DNA of 64,000 bases from Oidiodendron maius Zn (GCA_000827325.1 KN832883.1:22867-86866); one strand, 5' to 3'; shown: positions 13,918-25,009, numbered from the stretch's first letter. The notes: generated by a model not told the origin, from the sequence alone. Program-made: numbers and translations.

Positions 13918-15946
13918 TTAGCGTTTAGCCCGGACCACAGGGCATGTTCCCGGTGCTTTACTCAGCACATTCCTATCTTGCAGATGTGCTAGCTCAATAT
14001 CTGCAGAGCTTTGAGGCCTCCTCGTCTGCGTCCTTGTCGACCGCGGGGCGAAGTCTTCATTAGGATGGTATTCGACCTCGATAAACTCTACTATATTATC
14101 CTTGGACATGATCTCGAGAACCTTCCGTCTTATACCCTCAGTAAATGTGGTATTGCCACAAGCTAGACATTAGCTTCGCTTGTTCATGGGACAGGATGCA
14201 CCTACTAACGACCTTATTCCTGCGCGACATTCCTGTCTCTTGTTCGATGACGGCTTCGGGGCTGAGTTGTGGATCACCCGGATAGAAGCACTTCCAGCTA
14301 ATGTCAAGTTTAATCAACGGCTGAGATGCCTGCTCTTCTGGATAGTAACAATAAATAAGATTGGTACGCTATGAAGGTTAGCTGGATCCGCAGAGGGTGG
14401 CTGCCTTACCCTATAGGGGTCAAGATTCTGCAAGTTCCTCAGTTTGTCCGATATCCACTCCTCCTGGCGATTGAATTCTAGCACCCAGAGGATATCGACC
14501 TTTCTTGTCGCGTCACGATACGCTGAATTTCTTAGATCGGCTTTGTTGGCGGTCGACGCTAGCTTAAGCCTCTCCTTAATGTCGTGGTCATGGCGTTGCC
14601 TGTATGCCAGGTATCGTGCGTGCGGTAGAACGCCTGCAATCCTAATACCCTTCACAACAAGCACGACAATATCGTACCGTTCGAGGTGGAGATCTTGACT
14701 GTAGGGCCCATCAAACGAAGCCAGATTATGAAACGTCCGCCACGGTATTTTAGCTTGTAGCTCTAGCTCCCGATATAATCTTGCTGTGAGTCCCTTCTGC
14801 GGCTGGACCAGGAATGTGAGGTCTGTCACGTTATGCTGCCTACCATCTCGCTCTTCTATATTGTGTGTACACCAGACGATCATAAATGGATGGGCTTGGT
14901 ACCTGTATCTCCGCGGTAGACAGGAGAAGCGGAGGTAGACGTATGCTCTGGGGCCAGCGTTCAAATGGTGCAGGATGCGAATATCGAACTTCATTGCACT
15001 AGGATGTTCAAAGAGCTTGTCGAGGACAGTGCCGGAGGGGTTACTCGGGGGACTGTCAAAGATAGTGCCGCGGTTGCGGCTAGTGCGAACGACCCTGTAG
15101 GTAGTGGTCATTGACCAGACCAAGAGGGAGATTATGGGGAAGAGCAGTTTCATAAACTCGCCGGTAAAGATATGCCATATGGTTCCCCCGACTGGCCATA
15201 TGATTCCTTCGACATGCCAGATAGTCCCCCCAATGGCAGTCAGCGCCAGCAGTCGGTGCGTTATCAAAAAAGGCTCAAATGCCCTTTCTCGAACGAAGTA
15301 GAGCGATGTTAACAGCATCACTGCAAGGGCCACGGCTGCCTACGCAACATTAGAGCCGCTCGGTCAACGTGGGAATGCCTACCAGGAGTCCAGATGTGGT
15401 GTCCCCGTCCCAAACCCATCTCTGGGAGGCAATCGCCACGCCTGTATGTAAGAGGGCCTGTGCTATAGCCATCCTACCAATCCAATGGTGTGCCAGGTAG
15501 TATATATGCAGAGGTATGCCGAAAGCGTCAACCAGGAGGTTCGTGCGGCCACCTAGAAAGAGGATGACTGTGTTTGCAGAAGACATCTGGCCAGATCGCA
15601 CCATGAGGCCCGACGTACCGACCATACAAAGGCAAGCTATATTAACGGCCAAGAACGCCACGAGGAGCGCAAACTCCATGTACGTAACACTCGGCTATCC
15701 TCGACAGCGTCGAATGAACAGCGGATATACGGCTCCCCTTAGTAGTCGGAAGCGAATCTCGGGTAGGTAAACAGCCGCAAAACGACCGATAAATAGAACG
15801 AAGAGTAATACCAGTATTCCTGCAGTTGATGCGGCATACAAGTTGATAGTGGTGATCATCTTGAGCCAGGCGTCGTAAGATTGGAGACCGCCGCAAGTTA
15901 GCTTTGAGTTCGAAGAAGCCCATATTGATACGGCCCCAATAGCCAT
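13918..15946 (-). pseudogene. Ferric reductase-like gene with one nonsense codon
   Basis: Four exons join in frame: 15946-15383, 15339-14410, 14368-14206, 14162-13918. The introns are 43, 41 and 43 nt, and the total is 633 codons, the usual size for a FRE family metalloreductase. These plasma-membrane enzymes reduce Fe(III) or Cu(II) with NADPH, FAD and two hemes. Visible features: hydrophobic helices at about 26-250; the heme histidine pairs H154/H167 and H216/H230; the FAD motif HPF at 338-340; FDGPY at 396-400; and a C-terminal VVTCGN element. Two defects stand out. Codon 84 (15695-15697) is TAG where CAG fits the context (CGG-Q-PSVTY). The nucleotide-binding motif reads VKGIRI (416-421) where the family has a GGxG-type loop; both changed codons differ by G-to-A. 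I call it a recent RIP-type pseudogene. The alternative is a 36-nt intron removing the stop, but it lacks a branch point. Confidence 0.75.
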
Positions 15947-16364
15947 TCTTGAAACTGATATTCGCCATTCTGCATTACACGTTCGGGTTTCGTGCCCCAG
16001 CTAGCAATTTCTAAGGGCACGATCTCTTCATCCCTGGCCGTTGCCGCAGCGGCACGATTTGCGGCACCGCAAGGGGCGCAGGCGCTTACCAGCCGCCGCG
16101 CTTCTTGGTTACAAGTTCCCGTAATCAACTGCTGAATCTCGTCTTAGTTACAAGTCCCTATAGACAACTTCCGAATTCCCGCTTCTTGATTCATTCCAGA
16201 GCGTTCCGTACATAGCCTCATCATTATGGCGCTTTGCTACGGACCGGCTCGCTGTAGTCGCAAGTATAAGAGTATCCAGAATACGCAACCCGCAATCGGC
16301 TTTCAGAGCATCCTTAGCGGCAACCTCAAACTAAGCAAGATCTTCCCGACTCTTAGCTGCAACG
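15947..16364. other. Intergenic between divergent genes
   Basis: This gap separates the ferric-reductase start (minus strand) from the MADS-like gene (plus strand), so it should hold both promoters. It contains the short direct repeat ttacaagt(t/c)cc near 16110 and 16147. No clear TATA box or operator is visible. Minus-strand ORFs crossing it show no domain. Confidence 0.4.
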
Positions 16365-16903
16365 ATGGCATCAAAAAGCGAAAGGGTCGCCAAGAATGTA
16401 AAGCAGCGCCAGCGGGGCGTTATGAAGAAAGCCGACGACGTCCATCTCATGGATCGCGGTATCATGGCGGCCACCGTCTTCTGGGATGGCGACGAGCTGT
16501 TAATATATAAGAGCAGAGAGGGCTGGCTCCACTCCGCCTTGCAGGACAGCAGCGTCATAACTTGACCCACCCCGCTCTCTTATCATGCTAATTCGTATAG
16601 CGAGTGAAACGGACCGCCCCTAAGAACCTCAGACTTGCCGATATACACGAGGAGGCGGAACAGGTCCTGGCCCAAGCAACTCAGCCAGCAGATCCCGGTC
16701 TCGGGATAGACCTAATTCTCCCGGACCTGCCCGAAGAGACACTCTTTGTACCCGCACCGATGCTCGAGACGCCTCGCCCCTCCACACCTGGTGGCAGGCG
16801 TCAGTTACGCCCAAGGCCTTCGATAGCCGGGAGGGCGCAGGTGACCCCTCGCAAGCGCAACTACAGCTTCGACACAGATGCAGAGAGTGAGGGTGAAACG
16901 TGA
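16365..16903 (+). CDS. Small MADS-box-like protein
   Basis: Two exons, 16365-16553 and 16601-16903, join in frame around a 47-nt intron with branch point gctaat and acceptor gtatag; the donor gtcata is weak. The product has 163 residues. Residues 10-50 match the pattern of fungal SRF/MADS-like proteins: a basic RQRGVMKKADDVHLM helix followed by strand-like TVFWDGDELLIYKS and then a Trp. MADS domains dimerise and bind DNA through this basic helix; short fungal members with only this domain are known but uncharacterised. The C-terminal half (80-163) is acidic, then Pro/Arg-rich, with RKRNYSF and an acidic tail. No stops interrupt it. MADS-like is a motif judgement and should be confirmed by a profile search. 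Confidence 0.5.
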
Positions 16904-17291
16904 AGTTCTCGCGGCGGTGTTTCGTCTTGTACTTTCATTCGCTATTGATATCAGCTAGTGCTTAGTTCTGTCTTCGTTTTGGTCTTGTAAGTATGGTTTT
17001 GGGCTACTCTATCTTGGTGGACTGTGCTCGGGCTTACGTTGTATCTGGTTACGGCATAGCCACTCTCTCTTACCAATTCTTACGTTTTTCAATATTTTCA
17101 GATCTCGTTAGAATGGCGTATTTCGGATCATGCTTATCCTCTACTCGTCAGTAGTGAATTTTGGCTTCCCGCTACTTATGCTATTGACATAGATGTCACG
17201 CGAAAGCTGCTCCCGGGGTGTCTCATCAACTAGGTCGATGGGATCACCCCTGCCACTAATACTAGCATAGCTTGGTGGATACTGAAAGGCT
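16904..17291. other. Intergenic
   Basis: Between the MADS-like gene and the repeat cluster I see only unique, unremarkable sequence with no ORF worth naming. Confidence 0.5.
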
Positions 17292-17626
17292 GTAACCTCC
17301 ATCCCTGCGAAGCGAAAATCCCGTAGTACAGCCGGTTACCTTGATAGAAATACAAGAATCTCAACGAAAATAGATATTTATTTTTTATAACTTTCCTACA
17401 ATATACCTAATATACCCTATATTGTCCATAGCTTTTTTCTGTATAAAAAAATCTACACTGGCTAATCAGCAATAAAAATAGTGACTTGTTTTGGACTGCA
17501 ATCTTACCTAAATTATAAATTTTCTACAACTTAATGATGTTTCTACAACTCTAAACTTTAGCAAAATCTATAATAGCTATCTAAATTCCGTATAATAAAC
17601 ATACAAATGTTGTATGCCCTACAGTA

Positions 17627-18932
17627 CAGTCGGTTCCAGGTATTGTCCGTGATTTCGGTTATACCCTACCACTATACTTTGAATGCATATAACTCTACAA
17701 ATACTAGGTCAAATCACTTGGTTCTTGATTTAAATAAAAGCTATTCTAATATTTAGTCGAACCGCCCTTATTTTTAATGCATGCGTCTAGTCGGCGTGGC
17801 ATACTCTCATTTAATTTATCAAGTCTTTCCCCCTCAATTTCAGGCCAAATTTCTTGAAGTGCTACCTCCATCATACTTACGTTCTTTACTCTATATCTCC
17901 TCCCAGCTATAATATTCTTTATTCGGTTCCAAAGGTTCTCAATTAGCGAGAGATCTAGTGATTGTAGTGGCCACTAGCAAAACTTTACTCCCTTGCCCCG
18001 GAGAAAATCCCTTACGATATTAGCCTTGTGCCAAGGTGTATTGTCCTCTTGCATGACCACTTCAGGGCCATATTTCCTGCACATTCTTCAGTAGAATGGA
18101 ATAAAGTAGTCCTTGAGTGTTTTCATATACTCCTTTGCTGTCATTATGCCCCCCTTTTCAATAAAAACAAGAGGCCCTATTTCATTCCCACAAAAACACG
18201 ACCAGACACCGATACTTGTACGACCACTCTTAAAACTTGGCTTTAAGTTTTTGTCTAGAAACGCCTCCTCAATTTGACTACCTCAAGTCATATATATAAC
18301 CCTCCCATCATGCCCTATCTCAAAAGAGACCTTGTCGCTCCAGCAGACCTTATTCCAGTCTCGTTTGTCCTTTTTTTCACGCCGACACCATGCTAAACGC
18401 TTCTCTCGGTGCTCTGGTTTCAAGTATGGCTTCGTCGAGGCTTATGCTTTGATTTACTATATGATTTAAGGATCTCTCGGACTGTATTGCGATGCAGTTT
18501 CACACTAGATTTTGAGGGCGAACCAAGTGCAGTCAAGGTATCTTTTGGGTTCTCAATTGCATACCGTACAAGGGCTCGATTGTCTCGATTTGATGTTTTC
18601 TTAGTTGGCCCATTTCTTGGCTTTGATTCAAAGCTAGAATCACCTGAATCGACTCAGCGTTGGATAATATCTCGTACAGTAGAGTAGGGCACCCCTTCAA
18701 GGCGTGAAATCGATGCGTATGAATGCCCATCAAGGTATCGGGTCCAAACCTGAGCCCTTTGGGCTACTGTAGTCTCTAGACGATTAGTCTTAGCCATGCG
18801 TCCCATAATTATGGAGATTTTAAGTGATTAAATTAATTTTGAGTGTGTGGGTAGGCATAAAAGAGGGGTGGTGGGGCCCTGAACGCTAACCGATTTCCCG
18901 GAAAAATCACGGACAACACCTGGAACCGACTG
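17627..18932 (-). mobile_element. Tc1/mariner-like DNA transposon, inactive
   Basis: An inverted terminal repeat is visible: the left end starts cagtcggttccaggtattg and the reverse complement of the right end starts cagtcggttccaggtgttg, similar for over 25 bp. Each end is flanked by TA, the standard Tc1/mariner target duplication, giving a 1306-bp element. It encodes a broken transposase on the minus strand. It landed inside repeat family C, so it is younger than that copy. Confidence 0.9.
17746..18797 (-). pseudogene. Tc1/mariner transposase, DD34E type, broken
   Basis: The reading starts at ATG 18795-18797 (MAKTNRLETTVAQRAQVWTR), an N-terminal helix-turn-helix region. It changes frame near 18430 and continues to a TAG at 17746. 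The catalytic triad can be located: D in CWSDKVSFEIG, D in QEDNTPWHKAN, and E in SLDLSLIENLWN, 34 residues after the second D. In-frame stops occur in the HTH region, near 18285, near 18095 and before WPLQSLDL. At least one frameshift and about four stops make it non-functional. The tail, MPRRLDACIKNKGG, matches the usual end of the family. Confidence 0.85.
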
Positions 18933-19066
18933 TACATTAGATTACATGGGTAAGAAATCGTGGTCGCAAGAGTCCACAATTTAGCCTCGGCTTAACTTGC
19001 CGCTTTGCTAACGTCACTCTATAGCCACACTCATATCTGATATAGCAACTTATGTTGAATATAAGA

Positions 19067-19513
19067 GTAACCGACATCCCTGCGAAGCGAATATCCCATA
19101 GTAAAGATGACGACGTCGAATAAATTACAAAAATATAAATGAGAAATAGCATGAAAATTTGGGCATCCATATAACTTCGTGCCTAACATAGTCTATTTTC
19201 CGCCCTTGCCTTCTCGCCTTTAAAACCTCTATATTGAGTAATTAATTGCACGATAAGTAGTATGCAGTTAGACTTCTATTTATCTAAATCATGTATTTTC
19301 TATTCCTTAACAACGCTTCTATAACTTGAAACTTCAGCAAGATTTACGACAGGTATTTAAGTATAATGCAAAACGATTTTATATGTCATAAGTCTAAGAG
19401 ATATTAAAATTTCATGGGTTAGAACTCGTGGTCATGAAACTCCACAAAATTTCGCTCGGCTTTACTTGCCGCTTAGTGAAATTCTATTTTACAGCTACAC
19501 CCATGGCTGATAA
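19067..19513 (+). repeat. Repeat family C copy 2
   Basis: A full-length copy of about 447 bp starting gtaaccgacatccctgcgaag and ending near cagctacacccatggctgata. It is a direct repeat of the neighbouring split copy with only about 20 bp between them. Other copies lie inverted at 23500 and 29215. It encodes nothing recognisable. Confidence 0.7.
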
Positions 19514-20393
19514 AATCGGCCGTCTTGGTCGAGCAATGCCCGGCTCGCGTTACTGTACAAACACACCAAAGAGGATTATTAAAGTATCCGACACACCATA
19601 CATATCACTTACCCCTTTTGGCAATAGTGGTGTATATACTGTATAAGTTTGTCAGCCAGACTAACTAGCTAGCTAATAGTGGTGTCAATAGCGCCAGCCA
19701 ATAGTCTGCGAATAATGTCTGCGGATAGTAATTATGTCACGTGATGACGATCTCCGTAGAACACATCTATTTAATTCTCAATGGTCAATGATTTTTATGT
19801 TTGGTCCCTCCGATGCACTAGCACTATTATAGCTAGAATATGTTCCCTGCTTCAGAGTATCGCACATGAATTTAGAGAACTCTGTTGCAGGCTCGACTAC
19901 TGTGTTTGTACTTAGCTTATATTAGTCAGCCCGAGTGGGATATTATCCCACCAAAAACCAAGCTAAATACAACAACTTATCAAGATTCCACATTTCTCAC
20001 AAACTGCCTAAACTCAGATATAAGTGCCGCAATCGGCAATAGTCTATCCTGTCACGTGATACATATAAATTCCTGCCTAAGATTATATACATTTGGCCTT
20101 ATGGAACATTCTAGCAATCGGGCTCTGAATTCTATCCACCCCCATATCGCTGTTAGAGTGGGCAATATCAATCACATCTGCATATGCTGTACTCGTGTTC
20201 GATATGATCAAGGCAGCTCTACCAGCACGACCCCTTTCTAGTTGCCCGCTAACTAAATAGACATTGTAGCGCCGAACTTTCTGGACCGCGAGCTTTTGAT
20301 TAGTAATCACAAATTGCTTTTTCTCACAGCCTTGTTTCCCTACCGCAGCACAAAATTGACTTCCTCGATAACATGTAGAGTCACATTATTAAG
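19514..20393. other. Intergenic upstream of the Ras-ANK-hydrolase gene
   Basis: No gene is supported. The last few hundred bases should contain the promoter of the gene starting at 20394. The words gtcacgtgat at about 19735 and 20050 are E-box-like CACGTG sites, which could bind basic helix-loop-helix factors (inference only). Confidence 0.4.
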
Positions 20394-23164
20394 ATGTCAG
20401 GGCAGATGAAACTGTATAAGATCGTGGTGTTAGGAGATGGAGGCGTGGGGAAAACTGCAATGATTATCCGAGTGAGTGCCCAGAAACTATATCAGCTAGA
20501 GCACAAAGGTGGCTTACGTCCATCCTAGGTCGCTCTCGAGCATTTTGTCCCAACCTACGACCCCACTGTAGAAGATTCTTACCGCAAGCAAGTCCTTATA
20601 GATTCTCAGCCATGCATGCTCGATCTCCTGGACACAGCTGGACAGGAAGAATATACGGCTCTCCGGGCACAATGGATCCGAGATGCGGATCTGTTCATGG
20701 TTGTGTACAGCATATCGTCCCGTACTTCATTCATCCGCTCTGAGAGGTTCGTCAGCCAAATCCGGAGAGTCAAACAGTCAACCATCGAGAGCTCTGTCGG
20801 CGGCGCAGACATTGGAAATCTAGGAGCTGTCGTGCCTATTTGCCTTGTTGGCAATAAGAGTGATCGAGTAACGGAGAGAGAAGTCTCAACCCAAGAAGGG
20901 ATGGCACTTAGCAGGCAGCTCAAGTGTGACATTTTCCTCGAGTGCTCGGCGAAAACCCATTTTAATATTGAGAAGGCGTTCTACGATCTCGTCCGCGTAT
21001 ACTGGAGAAAGCAACGTGAGAGCCGCCTGGAAGATAAGCCGTCATTTTATCCCACAAGGCGAAGCCTATGGCGCAAAAAGCTCATGATACCACCAAATGA
21101 GTCAGAAACTGAGGCGGGCCGGATGAGATTAACCAAGTCTCTTGTCAATTCAGCGAAAGCAAACCACGAAAGAGAAACTCTGGCTTTCCTTGAAGCAGGT
21201 GCGCAAGTGAATGGCCAACCAGGCTCCGATGGAGCTGCGATACATGCAGCGGCGGCTGCTGGCCATCCCAATATCGTCAACATCCTCATCAAGAATGGGG
21301 CCGCCATTGATGCTAAAGGACCAGCAGGTACTTCGGCTCTTCAAGTGGCATCTGTAGAGGGCCATTTGGCGGTCGTTAAGCTCTTAATTCACAAAGGTGC
21401 TCAGATCAACCAGACAAGCCAACTGCACGGGACTGCACTTTCGGCGGCAGCTTCAAGAGGTCGGTTATCAGTTATTGAATATTTGCTGAAAAAGAAAGCC
21501 GACGTAAACATTGGTGGGGGATCATTTGGAAACGCGCTCCAAGCTGCCGCATGGGCTGGCAAGGTTCCTATTGTTGAAGCATTGCTAAATGCTGGAGCTG
21601 ATATCAATGCTCGAGGGGAAGGGTACTGTACTGCCTTACAAGTGGCGGCGTTTGCTGGACATGCGCGAGTGATACGCACGCTTTTGAGCAGAGGCGGTAC
21701 TATAAACATCGATGACTCGTTGGGGAAGTACGGGTGTGCTCTTAAGGCAGCTGATGATCACGGGCATTTTGAAGCTGTTAAAATATTGCTCGAAGCTGGG
21801 GCCAAGAGCACACTTGGGACCCGTGCAGAAGAAGCAACAGAGGAACAACGTGCTAGCGTCGATGTACGCGATGCCTCACCACCTAACGATCAGAACAACG
21901 ATGCAGTGGTATTGTCTCAGCCGACAACAACGGCTAACTTAGCAATTCCGAGTAGTCCCTTGGTGAGTTCACCTGAAGTTGGCGAATATCATGCTCCACA
22001 TCAGCGTTCGTTTTCTACTTTAAACACAATGGTACGACCAGCTATCAATGTTGTAGGATTCTCAACTCTACTAAGCCCAGTAGATGCTAAGATAGAGTGA
22101 GTCTATATGTTCGTGAAGCAGATTTATACCTAATGATGCTTACTGTAAACAGTATTGTGTTTGTACATGGCCTCCAAGGCCATCCGGAAACAACTTGGAC
22201 ATATCCACCGTCAAGCTTAAAACGTCGTCTCTTCCATAAATCTTCTACTGATCTATCCAAGTTACATCAGGGTACTGTTTTCTGGCCATACGATCTACTT
22301 TCCGATCATCCTGGGCTCGAAAAGGCTCGTGTCTTAACGTGGGGATATGACACGAAAGTAGTTGAATTCTTTGGGGCTGTCAATCAACAAAAGATTTCAC
22401 AGCATGGCAACGATCTGATGGTGAGCTTGCAGCAGGAACGAAAGCTTGATGTTTGTAACACAACTTCAGTTAACATTAAATGGTGCTGACTATAAAACAG
22501 CCTTCAAGGCCGCTTATATTCATTGCCCACAGTCTAGGAGGTATCCTGGTGAAAGTTGCAAGTTGCTCTCTTCTAGCGTTTTGAAATTATTGTGACTGAC
22601 ATGACATAAGGCACTTGATGATTCAAGACGATCAACACACCAGCCACTCTTTCTTGATATATATAACTCCACAAGAGGTATAATTTTCCTCGGAACGCCT
22701 CATGGAGGAAGCAGCACAGCCGATTGGGGCGTTCTCGCCAGTAACCTCACAAAACTAGCGTTGCAAGGCCCTTCAACTCGTGTCTTGAAAGCTTTAAGTC
22801 CAAACAACGAGCTGCTGGAAAACCTTCGAAAGGCTTTTCTCCAGATGCTTGAAGATAATCAGTTTCAAATTCACTCATTCTACGAGACTCAATCTATGCT
22901 CGGAGTTTATGGACTGCAGGACAGGGTAAGTACAATTCGACAATCGGCCAGCACTCGTCAGACATTCGGCTATATGTACTGACTTGAATGTAGGTAGTGC
23001 CTTATTCGTCTGCTCTAGTGGGACATGCTCGACAAGAGGTTGTGAGGGGAATAAACGGCAACCACTCTGAAATATGTAAGTTTAGCGGCGCGATGGACCC
23101 AGGCTTTAGAGCTGTGGTTGGTGCGTTGGAAGATTATGTGCAGGCTGCGCTGGAGGTGACTTGA
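20394..23164 (+). CDS. Ras GTPase-ankyrin-SesB-like hydrolase fusion
   Basis: Six exons join in frame: 20394-20471, 20529-22096, 22153-22450, 22501-22554, 22611-22925, 22994-23164. They encode 827 residues. Residues 1-195 are a Ras-type GTPase: P-loop GDGGVGKT (15-22), switch I T39, DTAGQE (61-66), NKSD (135-138) and SAK (166-168). There is an extra loop before NKSD and no CAAX box. Residues about 225-455 hold six or seven ankyrin repeats. Residues 523-827 are an alpha/beta hydrolase of the SesB/DUF676-like type: DIVFVHGLQGHP, nucleophile S633 in AHSLGG, and FLGTPHGGSS. Such hydrolases are N-terminal effector domains of fungal NLRs; here one sits at the C-terminus behind a Ras switch. The 22097-22152 intron (GTGAGT...AACAG) is what makes the fusion. 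Without it, the Ras-ANK part ends at 22100 and the hydrolase could begin at an ATG near 22133. No internal stops are present. Confidence 0.75.
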
Positions 23165-23499
23165 GATGAGAGCTTTTAGCTCGCCTGGATGAATATAATG
23201 AAATAGAAACGTAAGAAACAATTGAGGGTTCGGTATTGGTGCACTTGCGATGGGCTCGTTCGAGCAGGGCTGCGTAAAAAAGAAGTAGCATCGAAAGCAA
23301 CTGGATTCGGCGTCATTCTGGAGAGTGAATAACCTTTGAGCGAGCCACACCAAAAGACCAGTTGTTGTAAGATCCGGCAAAGGTTGCATGCAAAGGCAAA
23401 GGTTGGGTTCAAAAGGTTGTATTCAGTCCGAGGTTCTAAGACTGCTAGGATACGCTGCCTATATAGAGGCCTAAGGCATCAAGCCGATTTTATTAGACA
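23165..23499. other. Intergenic, 3-prime side of the fusion gene
   Basis: No supported gene. The overlapping minus-strand ORFs between 23015 and 23412 are antisense to the last exon and its 3-prime region, with no domain. Confidence 0.4.
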
Positions 23500-23934
23500 C
23501 GGGTGTGGTTATAGACAAGCTTCCGTCAAGGCCACAAGTCAAGCCGAGTCTAAAATTGTGGGCTTTTGCGACCATAAGTCTCACCCATGTAATCTAATGC
23601 GCCGCAGGGCGTAGGGCATAAAACTCTTTCTTATACGAAATTTAAATAGTCATTATATAATCTGCCAATGTTTCAAGTCATAAAAGCATTATTGCGGCGT
23701 AGAAAATATGTAATTTAGATAATTTGACAGTCGCAAACAAGATCCCACTTTCATCACTAATTAACTAGTATAGAAGTCTTAAATGAGAAAAAAACACAAG
23801 GACATAAAGACTGCACTAGGTACAAGATGGGATAGACAGAGAAAGATAAATGTCCATTTTCGTTGAGATTTTTGCCATTTGGTCGAGCTCGTCAGCTCTA
23901 CTACAGGATTTTCGCTTCGCAGGGATGGAGGTTA
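23500..23934 (-). repeat. Repeat family C copy 3, inverted
   Basis: The reverse complement aligns with 19067-19513. It shares the terminal word gcttcgcagggatggaggtta at its right end and the internal cttgac/aagccgag and gaccataagtctcacccatg segments. It directly abuts a family B copy at about 23935. Confidence 0.65.
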
Positions 23935-24200
23935 GAGTCTCTTCAAAATTCGGAGCACTTAGGGAAAGGTGCCGTATCAGAAGAATATGGCTCCAATTTT
24001 TGAAGACACTTAAAGGGGAAATAATGCAGCCCGGGAGTTTCTCCGATGTAAGGAGAGGGGTGCATAAACACCACAAGTTTTAGCTTCATTTTGTGCTTAT
24101 TAATATACATTAGCGGGGTTACATTATACTGTATAAATCCGGCTCGCTATATTTTCCTCAGCCACCACTTTTAGGTCTGGTCAAGTGCGTGGCGTTAGAA
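23935..24200 (+). repeat. Repeat family B copy 1
   Basis: Shares gagtctcttcaaaattcggagcactt, then gcagcccgggagtttctccg and ggctcgctatattttcctca, with copies at 32024-32340 and 41990-42350. No coding potential. Its left edge coincides with the end of a family C copy. Confidence 0.65.
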
Positions 24201-24219
24201 TGTCACGCGTGTGGCGCAG

Positions 24220-24786
24220 TAACGTCCGTCCCTGACGCACCCCGTGACAAGACAAACCATCGGTACTTTGAATTCAATTGATTCTAAATTTGTGAATCCA
24301 CTAAAAATTCCTGTATTTTTGTGTCAGTCATACTCCGTATTGTGACCACTCCTGAACAGTCTAAACCCCAGCTAATCTGAAAATTACAATCGCGTTGTCG
24401 CCGTCGCGCCTAATTGTGGAGGGCGTCAATTCGGAGTAAAATAGGACCCCTCGACCTACGACACCACCACGAGCACTTTGCGCCTTTCAAACTCATAGAA
24501 CGGTTTGATTTGGGTTTTCGAGCCTCGTGACGACGCTGAAAATCATTGTCAGCCTTGTAGTGACCAGGGAGTGCTGTGTCATGCGATGTCGCCAAATGGG
24601 TTGATACTTCCAATCAAGCGACTAGGGTCCCTGGTCATGGTTACAGTAATTACAGCATATTTACTGTCTCTTTCATAATTAAGGCTGTGGCTGCTAGGCG
24701 TATGGCTGGGTGGCAGACTGCTACCGAAAAATTCCGTTTTCCCGATATACTCCGAGTTGCACTGTACCTCTGAACAAAAAGTGGCC
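24220..24786 (-). repeat. Repeat family A copy 1, inverted
   Basis: Begins taacgtccgtccctgacgcac. The reverse complement aligns along its length with 41426-41989 and 48619-49180. Shared words include gtcgaggggtcctatt, ggcggcgacgac and ggccactttttg (all on the other strand). No ORF is conserved between copies, so it is non-coding: a MITE, a solo LTR or a tail of a larger element. Confidence 0.7.
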
Positions 24787-25009
24787 AATGTTTACCAAAA
24801 TCAGCTGACTGCTCTTTCAGCTGACCACTATTCGACAAACTTTAACAGAACGATCAACCTCTACGGTTGTCAGACACTAAGAGACGGTTATCAACCACTA
24901 TAAAGCCATGCGCTCCCTTCTAACCCTCTATAAAATAGAGATAAAAAGAAAAGAGACATTATATTAAGACTATAATACAAGGTTTATAGTACTACAGTAT
25001 ATACTAGTA

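Larger units (their letters stand above)
17292..19045 (+). repeat. Repeat family C copy 1, split by a mariner element
   Basis: The left part, 17292-17624, starts gtaacctccatccctgcgaag and the right part, 18935-19045, contains cggcttaacttgccgctt. Together they align with the uninterrupted copy at 19067-19513 in the same order. The break is exactly the TA target site of the inserted Tc1/mariner element. No coding potential. Probably a MITE or a short non-autonomous element (inference). Confidence 0.7.

Noticed and set aside
15680-15735. 36-nt intron (gtatat...gatag) removing the reductase stop
   Set aside because: Shorter than every other intron here, no branch point, and the residues it would remove look conserved (VYPLFIRR); kept only as an alternative.
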